Counted from the first letter of the stretch, positions 42,197-51,702 are shown. The stretch: DNA of 64,000 nt from Flavobacterium sp. HSC-32F16 (GCF_024171645.1 NZ_JALKAC010000009.1:186001-250000), one strand, 5' to 3'. The notes: generated by a model not told the origin, from the sequence alone. Translations and numbers: made by a program.

Positions 42197-45100
42197 CTAT
42201 TTACACTTAGCGAGTATCTCTTTAACTTCTGTTTTACAACTGCCGCAGCCTAATCCAGCGCCGGTATTTTTACATAAATCGGTAAAATTGTTTACCCCGC
42301 TTTTAATTGTTTCTTCGATGTTTCCGGCTCCAACCTGACTGCAGGAACAGACTAATTTTCCTAAAACAGGTTTTGCGCTTGAGCTTCCTCTTAATAATAA
42401 ATTTCGTTTGTCTGATAATTCGATTTTGCTCTCGATCATCGTTTTAAATTCGGCAAACTCATTTTTATCGCCCATTAAAATAGCTCCTACAAGCAAATCG
42501 TCTTTTACGATGCATTTTTTGTAATAGCGTTTTTTAAGATCTGAAAAGACAATTTCTTCAAATGAATCATCGTTTTCCGGAATTTCGATATCGCCAATAC
42601 TGCAAAGATTTAAATCTTCGAGTTTTAATATGTTCATTAAAACCGAACCTTTATAATAACTGCTGATATCGCCCGCTAAAAAGTTAGCCAGAATATCGGC
42701 CTGTTCTTCTGCTGCAGAAGTGATTCCAAATAACTTATTGTTGAATTCAGCTATTTCTCCAATCGCAAAAATATCTGGATTTGAGGTTTGTAAATACTGA
42801 TTTACTTTTACGCCGCGTCCGCAGGAAAGACCGCTTTCTCTGGCAATTTCTATATTTGGAATTGTACCTATAGTATACACGATGGCATTTGCGGTAATGA
42901 TTCTGCCGCTTTTTAGTGCAATCTCTATTTCGTTTGGATTATCGGTTTCAAAAACGGTGCTGACTTCATTATCAAAATAAATCTGTATATCACGAAGCTG
43001 TACTTCTTCGGCTAATAATTTACTGGAAATTAAATCCAGCTGACGTTCCATCAAACGAGAAGCTCTTTGGATTATGGTGGTTTTTACCTTTTTATGTTTT
43101 AAAGCGGCGGCCAACTCTAATCCTAATAATCCGCCTCCAATAATCACAACATGCTGTTCTTCTGGCGGAAGATTAGTGCTGTCAAGATGTTTCTTTAAAC
43201 GATCTGCATCTTCTTTTCGTCTTACCGTAAATCGGCCGGGAAGATGAAGCTGTGCGTTTTCCGGAATAAACGGACGGCTTCCGGTGGCTAAAATTAACGA
43301 GTCGAAAGTATGCGTTTCTCCCAAACTGTCTTTTATAATTTTATTGGCTGTATCTATTTTATCGATGGCAACTCCGGCCTTCATGGTAATGTTGAGCTTG
43401 TTTAAAGCTTCGCCGTCTTTTACTTTTAAAAGCTGTTCCCAAGTAAATTCGCCCGTCATATATTCGGGAAGTAAAACACGATTGTAAAATGGATTTATTT
43501 CATTCGAAAAAACAATAATTTCATCGGTTGTATTGAATTCACGGTAGTTTTGAATGAACCTAAATGAAGCCGCTCCGGCACCCACAATCGCAATTTTCTG
43601 AAATGGTTTTACATATTTCGTAATCGAAACGGTTGTAAATTTAAAATCGGGTTCTTTTGAAATTGGATCGACAACAGTATTCGTTAAATTGTTGGTTCGG
43701 TTTAAATCATTTTCAAGTTGCTTTCCCCAATGCATCGGCAGGAAAACTACTTTTTCTTTAATGGAATCCGTAACTTTTGCTTTTACCCGAACTTCGCCAT
43801 TTTTACTCGAAACAATGACAATATCGCCGTTTTTAATATTGTTTTTAAAAGCATCAATTGGATTAATTTCTAAAACCGGACTTGGTGTATGCGTCATTAA
43901 TCTGGAGACTTTACCCGTTTTAGTCATCGTATGCCATTGATCGCGAACTCTTCCGGTTGTTAAAATAAACGGAAATTGCGGCGTTGGCTGTTCTGATGTG
44001 TTTTCAATTGCCGCTGGTAAATTGAAAATGGCTTTTTGTGAGGGTGTATAGAATTTTTTATCCGTAAATAGACGAGGTGTACCCGGATGTCCGTAATCTG
44101 GAACGGGCCACTGAAAAGTTCCTTCCGATCTTAAGCGATTATAGTTTAAAAAAGAAATATCAATATTAGTGCCTTTAGTAAGCGCACAATGTTCTTTATA
44201 AATTTCTTCGGCGCTGTTAAAATTGAATCCATGAAAATTCATTTTTTTAGCAAAACGAATTAAAATTTCAATATCCGGAAGTGCTTCTCCGGGCGCATTT
44301 ATTCCTTTTGGAAGATAAGAAATGCGACGCTCTGAGTTGGTCATCGTTCCTTCTTTCTCTAACCATCCTGCAGCAGGCAAAAGTAAATCGGCAAATTTTG
44401 CTGTATCGGCATTATGCGAAATATCCTGAACGACTACGAATTTAGCGTTTTGAAGCGCTTTTTCGATTCTTCGGGAATCGGGTAAACTCACTAGCGGATT
44501 GGTACAGATAATCCAAACAGCTTTCATTTTTCCAGATTCTAAAGCATCAAACATTTCGGTTGCCGTTAAACCCGGTTGATCTGAAAGTTCGTCAACACCC
44601 CAAAAATCAGCTACTTCTTTTCTATGTGTTGGGTTTGCGATGTCTTTGTGGGCTGCTAAAAGCGTTGCCATACCGCCCACTTCGCGTCCGCCCATGGCGT
44701 TGGGTTGTCCGGTTAAAGAAAAAGGCCCGGAGCCTGGCTTTCCAATTTGTCCCGTTAAAAGAGATAAATTTAATAAAGCGGTGTTTTTATCTACTCCAAC
44801 AGCACTTTGATTTAAACCCATTGCCCAAAACGAAAGAAAGCCTTTTGCTTTTCCAATTATATCGGCCGCGAGTTTAATATCGTTTACCGGAATACCGCAG
44901 AGTTTGGAAGCTTTCTCAAGTGAAGTACTAAGAACTAAATCTTTATATTGTTTGAAATTTTCAGCGTGATTTTTAACGAAATCATGATCTACATAACCTT
45001 TTTCGATAATGCGTTTGGCGATGGCATGATATAAAATAATGTCTGATCCGGGAATAATCTGCAAATGTAAATCGGCGAAAGCAGCTGTATCTGTCCGCCT

Positions 45101-45712
45101 TGGATCGATTACGATTATTTTTGTTTTCGGATTTTTTTCTTTGTGTTTTTCAATTCGTCTAAATAAAATAGGATGACACCAAGCCGGATTTGCGCCAGTA
45201 ATTAAAAGTGTGTCCGAAAGTTCAATATCATCATAAGCGATTGGAACAGAATCTTCGCCAAAAGTTTTTTTATAACCTACAACAGCAGAACTCATGCAGA
45301 GTCGGGAATTGGTGTCGATATTATTGGTTTTTAAAAAGCCTTTTACGAGTTTGTTTACCAGATAATATTCCTCGGTTAAACATTGTCCGGAAATATAAAA
45401 TCCAACGCTGTCTGGCCCATGTTTTTTTATGATGGAAGAAAAAACAGCAGCGGCACGATCCAGTGCAGTATCCCAGCTCACGCGCTCAAGCGGGTAGGAT
45501 TTACTGCCGCGCATTTCGGGATATAAAATCCTGTCTGAAGTATCATTGACAACATAATGCAAATTCATTCCTTTGGAACACAACATTCCTTTATTAACCG
45601 GATGATCTTTGTCGCCTTCTACCATTACGCCATTTTTGGCATCGTTGGTTACGATTATACCGCAGCCAACGCCACAATACGAACAGGTAGTTTTGATTTT
45701 GGTATTTTGCAT
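42197..45712 (-). CDS. Assimilatory nitrate reductase fused to NirB-like FAD and BFD domains
   Basis: 1171 residues. About 1-690 is a NasC/NarB-type molybdoenzyme: TTCSYCGVGCGI...GMLCSKG for [4Fe-4S], SRLCMSSAVVGYKKTFG for Mo, and LTTGRVRDQWHTMTKTGKVSRL. About 705-1080 is the FAD/NAD(P)H half of NirB (IVGAGAASFRF, LATGSRPFIP, VIIGGGLLGLELAAAL, FAIGEIAEF). About 1115-1171 is a BFD [2Fe-2S] domain (LVCSCSQVGAGNIEETI...GCGSCKTEVKEIL). So electrons from NAD(P)H can flow by FAD and FeS to molybdenum within one cytoplasmic chain. The siroheme half of NirB is absent. It is divergent from the FNR-like gene across an operator-bearing gap. Confidence 0.95.
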   Translation of the reverse strand: MQNTKIKTTCSYCGVGCGIIVTNDAKNGVMVEGDKDHPVNKGMLCSKGMNLHYVVNDTSDRILYPEMRGSKSYPLERVSWDTALDRAAAVFSSIIKKHGPDSVGFYISGQCLTEEYYLVNKLVKGFLKTNNIDTNSRLCMSSAVVGYKKTFGEDSVPIAYDDIELSDTLLITGANPAWCHPILFRRIEKHKEKNPKTKIIVIDPRRTDTAAFADLHLQIIPGSDIILYHAIAKRIIEKGYVDHDFVKNHAENFKQYKDLVLSTSLEKASKLCGIPVNDIKLAADIIGKAKGFLSFWAMGLNQSAVGVDKNTALLNLSLLTGQIGKPGSGPFSLTGQPNAMGGREVGGMATLLAAHKDIANPTHRKEVADFWGVDELSDQPGLTATEMFDALESGKMKAVWIICTNPLVSLPDSRRIEKALQNAKFVVVQDISHNADTAKFADLLLPAAGWLEKEGTMTNSERRISYLPKGINAPGEALPDIEILIRFAKKMNFHGFNFNSAEEIYKEHCALTKGTNIDISFLNYNRLRSEGTFQWPVPDYGHPGTPRLFTDKKFYTPSQKAIFNLPAAIENTSEQPTPQFPFILTTGRVRDQWHTMTKTGKVSRLMTHTPSPVLEINPIDAFKNNIKNGDIVIVSSKNGEVRVKAKVTDSIKEKVVFLPMHWGKQLENDLNRTNNLTNTVVDPISKEPDFKFTTVSITKYVKPFQKIAIVGAGAASFRFIQNYREFNTTDEIIVFSNEINPFYNRVLLPEYMTGEFTWEQLLKVKDGEALNKLNITMKAGVAIDKIDTANKIIKDSLGETHTFDSLILATGSRPFIPENAQLHLPGRFTVRRKEDADRLKKHLDSTNLPPEEQHVVIIGGGLLGLELAAALKHKKVKTTIIQRASRLMERQLDLISSKLLAEEVQLRDIQIYFDNEVSTVFETDNPNEIEIALKSGRIITANAIVYTIGTIPNIEIARESGLSCGRGVKVNQYLQTSNPDIFAIGEIAEFNNKLFGITSAAEEQADILANFLAGDISSYYKGSVLMNILKLEDLNLCSIGDIEIPENDDSFEEIVFSDLKKRYYKKCIVKDDLLVGAILMGDKNEFAEFKTMIESKIELSDKRNLLLRGSSSAKPVLGKLVCSCSQVGAGNIEETIKSGVNNFTDLCKNTGAGLGCGSCKTEVKEILAKCK

Positions 45713-45779
45713 TACAGTTCTTTTTTAGATACTATTTCTTGAATCTGCAGGGATTTAGATAAATCACTTATACAAAAAT

Positions 45780-45803
45780 AAGTATTTTTACGTATAAATA
45801 CGT
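45780..45803. promoter_or_regulatory. Two overlapping AMGTA-N4-TACKT sites in a divergent promoter
   Basis: AAGTATTTTTACGT (45780-45793) and ACGTATAAATACGT (45790-45803) overlap by four bases. They lie 68 bases from the nitrate reductase fusion start and about 30 from the regulator start. Arm length and N4 spacing equal those of FNR/CRP sites (TTGAT-N4-ATCAA). Confidence 0.65.
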
Positions 45804-45831
45804 ATTTTTTAAATTTATTTTTTTATTTTTG

Positions 45832-46590
45832 ATGAAATTAAATGAACAACAACAACTTAGTTTTAATCCGATAAAATTTGGACTCATGAAAGAAGAGCAA
45901 ACCGTTTGTTATTCTTGTGTCAATGAAAATTGTTTTATCAAGAAACACCTGCATTTAGAGCAAATGAGCCAGTTTGTTTCTAAAAAGCTTAATATTGCCT
46001 GCAAAAAATCGGATCAATTTATTACCGAAGGTGCACCTCTGCAAGGGCTTTACTTTATTTGTAAAGGAAAAGTAAAAACGGTAAAAACCGGAATAAACGG
46101 ACGTGAACAAATCGTTCGACTCACAAAAAACGGAGATACAATAGGTTTTCGCGGATTTGGAACGGGGAAAAAATATTTGATTGGTGCTTATGCGCTGGAA
46201 GATACGGTTTTATGTAATTTTAGCAATGAAACCATGCTTGATATTTTAAAGCAGATTCCAGAGTTTACATACGCTTTGATGTTATTTTATGCCGATGAAT
46301 TAAATAAAAGTGAGAACAATATTCGTAAAATTGCGCACATGAATGTTCGTGAACGCGTAATTGATTTATTGCTTTATATTCATCGTAAATTTGGACAAAT
46401 CAATGGTTTAATTGATATTGATCTTTCGCGAAAAGAAATCGCTGATTTTGCAGGAACTACAGAAGAGCAGGCAATACGTGTTATTTCAAGTCTTAAAAAA
46501 GAATCGCTTATTCAAACGGTTGGAAAACGAATTGGGATTTTAGATGTTGAAGAATTACGTTTTGAAATTATGGAACATAAATATTTTTAG
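45832..46590 (+). CDS. Crp/Fnr-family regulator with N-terminal cysteine cluster
   Basis: Start set at ATG 45832 (252 residues). N-terminal VCYSCVNENCFIKKH gives Cys26, Cys29 and Cys34, like the C-x2-C-x5-C of oxygen-sensing FNR, with several possible fourth Cys. A cNMP-binding-like barrel follows (TEGAPLQGLYFICKGKVKTV; TIGFRGFGTGKKYLIGAYA), then a winged HTH (DLSRKEIADFAGTTEEQAIRVISSLKKE). The recognition helix reads TEEQAIRV rather than FNR's E--SR, so its site should differ from TTGAT-N4-ATCAA. Divergent from the nitrate reductase fusion. Probably an oxygen or nitrogen-oxide responsive controller of this island. Confidence 0.9.
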   Translation: MKLNEQQQLSFNPIKFGLMKEEQTVCYSCVNENCFIKKHLHLEQMSQFVSKKLNIACKKSDQFITEGAPLQGLYFICKGKVKTVKTGINGREQIVRLTKNGDTIGFRGFGTGKKYLIGAYALEDTVLCNFSNETMLDILKQIPEFTYALMLFYADELNKSENNIRKIAHMNVRERVIDLLLYIHRKFGQINGLIDIDLSRKEIADFAGTTEEQAIRVISSLKKESLIQTVGKRIGILDVEELRFEIMEHKYF

Positions 46591-46596
46591 GCTTTC

Positions 46597-46739
46597 TAAC
46601 ACATAGAAAATAGAACTTTAAATCGTTGAAAAGGAGGTTTTAAAAATCTAGATCTTTACACATAATCCCGAAGCATTGGGATTTGCTTTGTCAGATGAAT
46701 GTCTTTTAGACAATTTTTGAACTATGTTTCTATGTGTTA
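46597..46739. repeat. Inverted repeat between convergent genes
   Basis: TAACACATAGAAA (46597-46609) and TTTCTATGTGTTA (46727-46739) are exact inverse copies enclosing ~117 bases that include a CCCGAAGCATTGGG hairpin. It fills the space between the convergent regulator and methyltransferase genes; no coding capacity. Confidence 0.75.
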
Positions 46740-46759
46740 AAAATATTACGTACAAATAC

Positions 46760-47380
46760 TTATTTTTTTCTGCCAATAAATCGAATTACAGAACCTTTTC
46801 CGTTATGGAATATACCTTCGTTGAGTTCGATTTCTTTTTCTTCTAATTCGATGATTTCATAATTAGGAAAATCAGCTTTGATTTCTTCTATAGAAAATAA
46901 AGATTCCAAATCTTTTGGACCGCCTACTTTTTCGTTTACAGCAAGATATTCTAAATGTTTTTTGCTGAAAGCTTCAAAAATAACAATTCCATTTTTACGT
47001 AATAATCTATCAAGCTGTTTGTGAATTGCCGATTTAATTTCTGCCGGAAAATGAGCGTAAATTAAAGCAATCGCATCAAATTGATCTTTCTGAAAATCCA
47101 GCGTTTCTAATTCGCCAACCTGATATTTAATTGTGACATTATTCGCTTCTGCCAGTTTTAAAGCCTTGTTTTTTCCTTCTTCACTAATATCAAAAGCAGA
47201 AACTTTCCAGTCTAATTTTGCTGCAAAAATGGCATTTCGTCCTTCGCCTTCGGCAGGAAAAAGAATAGCGCCGGGATTTAGTTTTTCTAATTGTTGTTTT
47301 AAATAATTGTTGGGATCTTCGCCGTACGCAAACTCTTCGCTGCTATAACGGTCGTCCCATCGCTGAGTCCAGTTGTTCAT
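46760..47380 (-). CDS. Class I SAM-dependent methyltransferase (TehB-like)
   Basis: 206 residues. MNNWTQRWDDRYSSEEFAYGEDPN at the N-terminus is typical of the TehB/thiopurine-like group; motif I is ILFPAEGEGRNAIFAA, motif II-like VSAFDISEEG, then LDFQKDQFDAIALIYAHFPAE. Such enzymes methylate small soft nucleophiles (tellurite, thiols), but the substrate here is unknown. It ends at 46760 and starts 3 bases after the downstream end of the phosphohydrolase gene at 47384, so the two may be co-transcribed. Unrelated to nitrate as far as can be seen. Confidence 0.88.
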   Translation of the reverse strand: MNNWTQRWDDRYSSEEFAYGEDPNNYLKQQLEKLNPGAILFPAEGEGRNAIFAAKLDWKVSAFDISEEGKNKALKLAEANNVTIKYQVGELETLDFQKDQFDAIALIYAHFPAEIKSAIHKQLDRLLRKNGIVIFEAFSKKHLEYLAVNEKVGGPKDLESLFSIEEIKADFPNYEIIELEEKEIELNEGIFHNGKGSVIRFIGRKK

Positions 47381-47383
47381 GAT

Positions 47384-48097
47384 TTATATATTGAATTTAA
47401 TTATTAAAGGTTTGTGGTCGCTGAGCATAGTCCAGTCTTGATAAGTTCCTATTTGAATACTTTCCAGAGCTTCAATAAAATCATTTGAAGCAAAGCAATA
47501 ATCCAGATGATACGGCTTGTTTTCGTGTCGATACATATATAAGGTTGGATGCGCTTCTTTACCTTGTATTTGATTAAAATATTTGTGATACGTACTAAAT
47601 ATATTTTTCTTGCCCAATTTGTCTACCACAGTCGTATGATTTCCTTCTCTTCGTGGTTTGTCCCAAATGCTATTACTATTGAAATCTCCAATTAAAATAG
47701 TTTTGGTTTCTTTAATTAGATCTTCGTAATAATTAATGGCTTTCCAAACTTGAGTTACATATTGTCCGTCTTTGTCTTGTGGATTGTTTGCCCAGATTGC
47801 AAATAGAGTAAAATCAACTTTTCCTCCAGTAACGGCTATTGGCAAAATATTTTTAAAGTTTGGATTATGACAATCTAATAATTGAAACCGATAATCACTA
47901 TATGAAAAAACGCCAAGTCCTTTATGCGGATTTTTTCCGTACCAAAGAATGTCTGTTGGCCGCTTTGAATCTTCAGGAAATTTTAATTTTTCAGGATTTT
48001 CACACTCAGAAATTACAACAATATCAGGATTATAAGCTAGAATGAATTCTGCTTTTTTTCTGAATGCCATGTTGCAATTCCAAGCTATGATTTTCAT
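47384..48097 (-). CDS. Endonuclease/exonuclease/phosphatase family protein
   Basis: 237 residues. KIIAWNCNMAFRKK (metal-binding Asn), DIVVISECE (catalytic Glu), TILIGDFNSNSIWD (Asp/Asn) and LSDHKPLIIKFN (C-terminal SDH) are the EEP-fold motifs in order. The family cleaves phosphodiesters in DNA, lipids or other molecules; the target cannot be assigned. No signal peptide, so cytoplasmic. Just upstream of the methyltransferase on the same strand. Confidence 0.92.
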   Translation of the reverse strand: MKIIAWNCNMAFRKKAEFILAYNPDIVVISECENPEKLKFPEDSKRPTDILWYGKNPHKGLGVFSYSDYRFQLLDCHNPNFKNILPIAVTGGKVDFTLFAIWANNPQDKDGQYVTQVWKAINYYEDLIKETKTILIGDFNSNSIWDKPRREGNHTTVVDKLGKKNIFSTYHKYFNQIQGKEAHPTLYMYRHENKPYHLDYCFASNDFIEALESIQIGTYQDWTMLSDHKPLIIKFNI

Positions 48098-48120
48098 TTT
48101 ATAAAGGTTTTAAATAGATT

Positions 48121-48615
48121 TTAGGTACTATTTTTAACTCTTTTTTCAATTTCACTTTTCCAGATTTCTCTTTTTGTAACAACAAATTGTTCATTACCAT
48201 TCTTGGTTTTTATTAATAATCCGTTGTTTGCGATTCCTAAAGTTTTTTCAAACTCTACAGCAGTGATATCTTCAAGATTAATTATGCATTCATGTTTTTG
48301 AAGAAAGTTAATAATATTGGTTTGAAATACCAGTTGATTATCTGCTAACGATAAATTTCCGCCAACTGAAATATTGCTTAAAAAGTGATTTGCTCTTCCG
48401 GAATAGATCACATTTTTTAGTTTTTTAAAAACCATTTCTTCATTATTTATATGAGCAAACATCTTAAAATAGGATATCAACGTTATTAAAAAAAGTATAA
48501 ATACAGCAGCAACAAATAGAACATTTAGAGGAATGTCTTCTTTAAAATAAAAGAATACGGTTAAAAAAAAGCTTGTTGCTAATCCTAATAAAAACGAATA
48601 TTTTAATCTTTTCAT
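48121..48615 (-). CDS. Two-helix membrane protein with GRAM/PH-like domain
   Basis: 164 residues. Two hydrophobic helices (about 8-27 and 32-51) precede a domain with SGRANHFLSNISVGGNLSLADNQLVFQTNI, IINLEDITAVEFEKTLGIANNGLLIKTKNGNEQFVVTKRE. The pattern G-x-L-x-L ... LVF ... I-x-LxDIxxVE ... L-I-x-x-K-x-G-x-x-x-F fits GRAM/bacterial PH domains. Function unknown. Likely inner membrane with the domain in the cytoplasm. It lies 23 bases upstream of the phosphohydrolase gene. Confidence 0.7.
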   Translation of the reverse strand: MKRLKYSFLLGLATSFFLTVFFYFKEDIPLNVLFVAAVFILFLITLISYFKMFAHINNEEMVFKKLKNVIYSGRANHFLSNISVGGNLSLADNQLVFQTNIINFLQKHECIINLEDITAVEFEKTLGIANNGLLIKTKNGNEQFVVTKREIWKSEIEKRVKNST

Positions 48616-48719
48616 ATTTGCTGATTTGTACTTTTTTGTAAAATTGGTTTTAATTAAATGATTATTAATTTTGAATTATAATGAAACCTAAATTATGATA
48701 TTTTTTGATATTATATTAT

Positions 48720-48760
48720 AAAAAAAAACTGCCCTTTTTCAAGTAGAAAAAAAGCAGTTG
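48720..48760 (-). terminator. Terminator after the outer-membrane channel gene
   Basis: On the - strand ACTGC and GCAGT flank inner C-T/A-G pairs around a short loop, then a run of at least eight T (the A-run at 48720-48729). It sits just past the channel gene's stop at 48787. Confidence 0.75.
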
Positions 48761-48786
48761 TAAAATTTCAAGGTTTAAAAATTTCG

Positions 48787-50046
48787 TTATTTTTTATAAG
48801 TGAAAATTCTAGGATTTACGGATATCATTAACCAAGCCCAATTGTTGGTATGACCCGCATCTCCATTTTTAATAAATTCCATAGTTTTAGAACCAAACAT
48901 TTGAGAGTATCCTCCGGTAACGGTAATGTCTTTTTTGAAATTATAACCAAAAGCAGCATCAATTTCAGTTCCTAAATACGAATCTAATTTTTCGTTTAAT
49001 GGAGTAACTACATCAGCAGCCGATAAAAATATATGCGGACTCAAAGTAAACTGCCATTTGTTTACATTGTAGTTTAATTTGATAAAAGCATCTTGTAAAC
49101 CCACATTGTTTAAGTGATTTCCAACATAAAAATAATCCATATAACCATTAAAACCGTGGTTAGTTCCAAATATCGGGTTGAAGGATTTAATTACTGTGCT
49201 TCCGTCGTTTGATGCTTTTCCTGATAAAAATTCGTAACCTAAACCAGCTTTAAAAGATTCAGTTATGCTGTAATTAAAATTTGCTGCGGCATTCCATGCA
49301 CTTACTTGCAAATCTGTACTTTTTCCGGTTTGTCCATATGCCCAAAAATTACTGTCTATTTTGCTTGTTTTGTAGGTTAGGTAAGGTCCAAAAGTTTGTT
49401 TGTAGTCTACTAATAATTTAGCATCTGTATTAGCATATTCGTAACCTGTGTTTAATACTAGAAAGCTTAAACCAAAATCGTTGCTAAATTGATTATGGTA
49501 CCATGCATATTGCAGCGCTTTATAATTAGCAACCGTATAAGGTGTTTGTAAAGTATTTTCGGCTGTAGAATTATAAGCACCTCCAAAATCTAATTTTTGT
49601 TTTTCAGTTTGATAAGAAACTGTAAGAGCGTCGTGACTTTGTCCTTGCTGTGCCCAATCCATTTCTCCTAAAATACGCTGATTGTCATATGACAAAACCT
49701 GACGTCCCATTCTGGCGCTCCATTTTTCGGTAAAATTATATTGTGCCCAAGCTTCAAAAACAGCAACCCCGTTTTTATCTGCAACAGCTGTTGGTGCAAC
49801 ATCGCCCCATGTTCTGGTGTTTTGTAAAGTTAATTTAACAATTAAATCCTCTTGTTTGTAATTGAAGTTTAAACGTGAACGCTGTGAGATTTGTGACGTT
49901 CCTTTTTGACCTTGCTGTAAAAGTTGTTTGTAACCGTTTCTGTATTCAAAACGAGGCCTGATCTGCAGATTTACATCTAATTCCTGAGCCTGGATTTCAA
50001 AACTTAATCCTACTATCAGAATTAAAATTAATTTTAATTTTTTCAT
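48787..50046 (-). CDS. Outer-membrane beta-barrel channel (alginate-export-like)
   Basis: 419 residues. Signal peptide MKKLKLILILIVGLSFEIQAQ, then LDVNLQIRPRFEYRNGYKQLL and SQRSRLNFNYKQEDLIVKLTLQNTRTWGD, the start of the PF13372-type channel, with alternating strands to the terminal Phe-Thr-Tyr strand (NPRIFTYKK). These 18-strand-like barrels pass small anions or sugars. It is 72 bases downstream of narK2 on the same strand, so it may be the outer-membrane nitrate pore feeding that transporter; that is inferred from context. Confidence 0.85.
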   Translation of the reverse strand: MKKLKLILILIVGLSFEIQAQELDVNLQIRPRFEYRNGYKQLLQQGQKGTSQISQRSRLNFNYKQEDLIVKLTLQNTRTWGDVAPTAVADKNGVAVFEAWAQYNFTEKWSARMGRQVLSYDNQRILGEMDWAQQGQSHDALTVSYQTEKQKLDFGGAYNSTAENTLQTPYTVANYKALQYAWYHNQFSNDFGLSFLVLNTGYEYANTDAKLLVDYKQTFGPYLTYKTSKIDSNFWAYGQTGKSTDLQVSAWNAAANFNYSITESFKAGLGYEFLSGKASNDGSTVIKSFNPIFGTNHGFNGYMDYFYVGNHLNNVGLQDAFIKLNYNVNKWQFTLSPHIFLSAADVVTPLNEKLDSYLGTEIDAAFGYNFKKDITVTGGYSQMFGSKTMEFIKNGDAGHTNNWAWLMISVNPRIFTYKK

Positions 50047-50118
50047 AAAATTGCTATGTTTTTATCGGGGTAAAATTATAAGAAAAAGCTGTAGAATACT
50101 ATGATTACAGTCATATTT

Positions 50119-51624
50119 CTAATAATTTTCTAATATTGGTTTAATCTGTTGTAACTCAATTGTCTTTTTATCAACAAGTTGTTTTTTGTTTTTAATTTTT
50201 AAAATGGTGTAATGCATCCAGACTAAACAACCAGTAGAAAAAAGCAGTATAAAAATCCATGAACTTGACCAGATTCCGGTTGCAGTTAATAAATATCCAA
50301 ATATAATTGGACCAAAGAAACCTCCTAAACCACCAATCATTCCAACCATTCCGCCTACAACACCAACTTCATTTGGAAAATATTCGGGAATGTGTTTGTA
50401 AACGGCCGCTTTTCCAATTCCCCATGAAATTCCAATTAGAATTACCAGAATAAGGAAAACCCACATATTGGCATCAAATTTAATAACTGTTACGCCTTTG
50501 GCAATTAGTTCTTTTTTTGCTACATTTTGATTTTGGGCAACCACAATATTCTGCCAGCTTGAGGTAGTTGGAAAAATAGCATTTTCATCTATTACAGAAG
50601 CCTTTTGCATAATTGGATATTCTTTATCACCAACTTTAACGGTTTTATCGTTGATTTCATTTACAACTCCTTTTTTTGCTGCTAATATTCCGGGGCCGGC
50701 TGTGGTGATTTCCATTTTCGGAATCATTAGGAAAGCACTTAAGATTACAGAAGAACCTAAAACCCAGTACATCACTTTCCTAGCACCAAATTTATCTGAC
50801 AAATAACCGCCAAAGGCTCTAATTACACCAGATGGAAGGCTGAACATAGTAGCAAATAAACCGCCCATTACTAAACTGGTTTGATACACATTCATGAAAT
50901 TAGGAAGAAGCCATTGCGAATAAGCGACAAAACAGCCAAATACTAAGAAATAATACGCTCCAAAACGCCATACTCGTGCAGATTTTAGTGGTATAAGCAT
51001 TTGAGAAACGGTTTTAGTATTGTTTTCCACTTTTTTATTTTCAGTGAAAATCAAAAAAGCAATACCTATTGTGACTAAAGAAACAGCGTAAATAACAGGA
51101 AGTATTTTCCAGCCGTTTTGCGGATCATCAATTGAAAAATGATTTAATAGGGAAGGAGCTAAAAAGGTTGTAATAGCTGCTCCGGCATTTCCCATTCCGA
51201 AAATGCCTAAAGCTCGACCCTGCCATTCTTTTGGATACCATATTGAAGTATAACCAATTCCGACTGCGAAACTTGTTCCGACCATTCCGAAGAAGAAACT
51301 AAGTAAGGCAAACATAAAAAAGCTGTCGGCGTAGGGAAGGAGAAATAATGGAATTGAGCTTAGGAGAAGTAAAAGAGAAAAAACATATTTTCCTCCAAAT
51401 TTATCTGTCAGGATTCCAATTGGCAGACGCATAATGGAACCCGTTAAAATAGGAATTCCTAAAAGCCATCCTACCTGAACAACGCTCCAATGGAAAATTC
51501 CGTTATCGACTAAAAAGGTTACTAAAACCCCGTTTAATGTCCAGCAGGCAAAACACACTGTAAATGCCAATGTGTTCAAAAATAAAATTTTGTGTGATTG
51601 AGATAATGAGTTTGTAGTTTTCAT
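50119..51624 (-). CDS. narK: Second NarK-like MFS nitrate/nitrite transporter
   Basis: 501 residues and a close paralogue of the transporter at 26357, with SHKILFLNTLAFTVCFACWTLNGVLVTFL, RLPIGILTDKFGG, GMVGTSFAVGIGYTSIWYPKEWQG and GGMVGMIGGLGGFFGPIIFGYLL. It carries the same ~80-residue insertion (VVNEINDKTVKVGDKEYPI...), though with lower identity there. A C-terminal extension of ~20 residues is polar. A perfect AMGTA-N4-TACKT site (51703-51716) and a near copy (51650-51663) precede it, so it is probably controlled with the FNR-like regulon. Likely the nitrate importer or nitrite exporter paired with the channel at 48787. Confidence 0.92.
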   Translation of the reverse strand: MKTTNSLSQSHKILFLNTLAFTVCFACWTLNGVLVTFLVDNGIFHWSVVQVGWLLGIPILTGSIMRLPIGILTDKFGGKYVFSLLLLLSSIPLFLLPYADSFFMFALLSFFFGMVGTSFAVGIGYTSIWYPKEWQGRALGIFGMGNAGAAITTFLAPSLLNHFSIDDPQNGWKILPVIYAVSLVTIGIAFLIFTENKKVENNTKTVSQMLIPLKSARVWRFGAYYFLVFGCFVAYSQWLLPNFMNVYQTSLVMGGLFATMFSLPSGVIRAFGGYLSDKFGARKVMYWVLGSSVILSAFLMIPKMEITTAGPGILAAKKGVVNEINDKTVKVGDKEYPIMQKASVIDENAIFPTTSSWQNIVVAQNQNVAKKELIAKGVTVIKFDANMWVFLILVILIGISWGIGKAAVYKHIPEYFPNEVGVVGGMVGMIGGLGGFFGPIIFGYLLTATGIWSSSWIFILLFSTGCLVWMHYTILKIKNKKQLVDKKTIELQQIKPILENY

Positions 51625-51702
51625 AGCACTTATATTTTTATGTAAAAATAAGTACTATAACTTAGTTAAAAGATGCTAAAACGCAGTTTTTGAAAAATAA
51701 TT

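Noticed and set aside
46748..46761. Copy of AMGTA-N4-TACKT (ACGTACAAATACTT)
   Set aside because: It overlaps the stop codon of the methyltransferase gene between convergent genes, so it is not at a promoter and may be chance.
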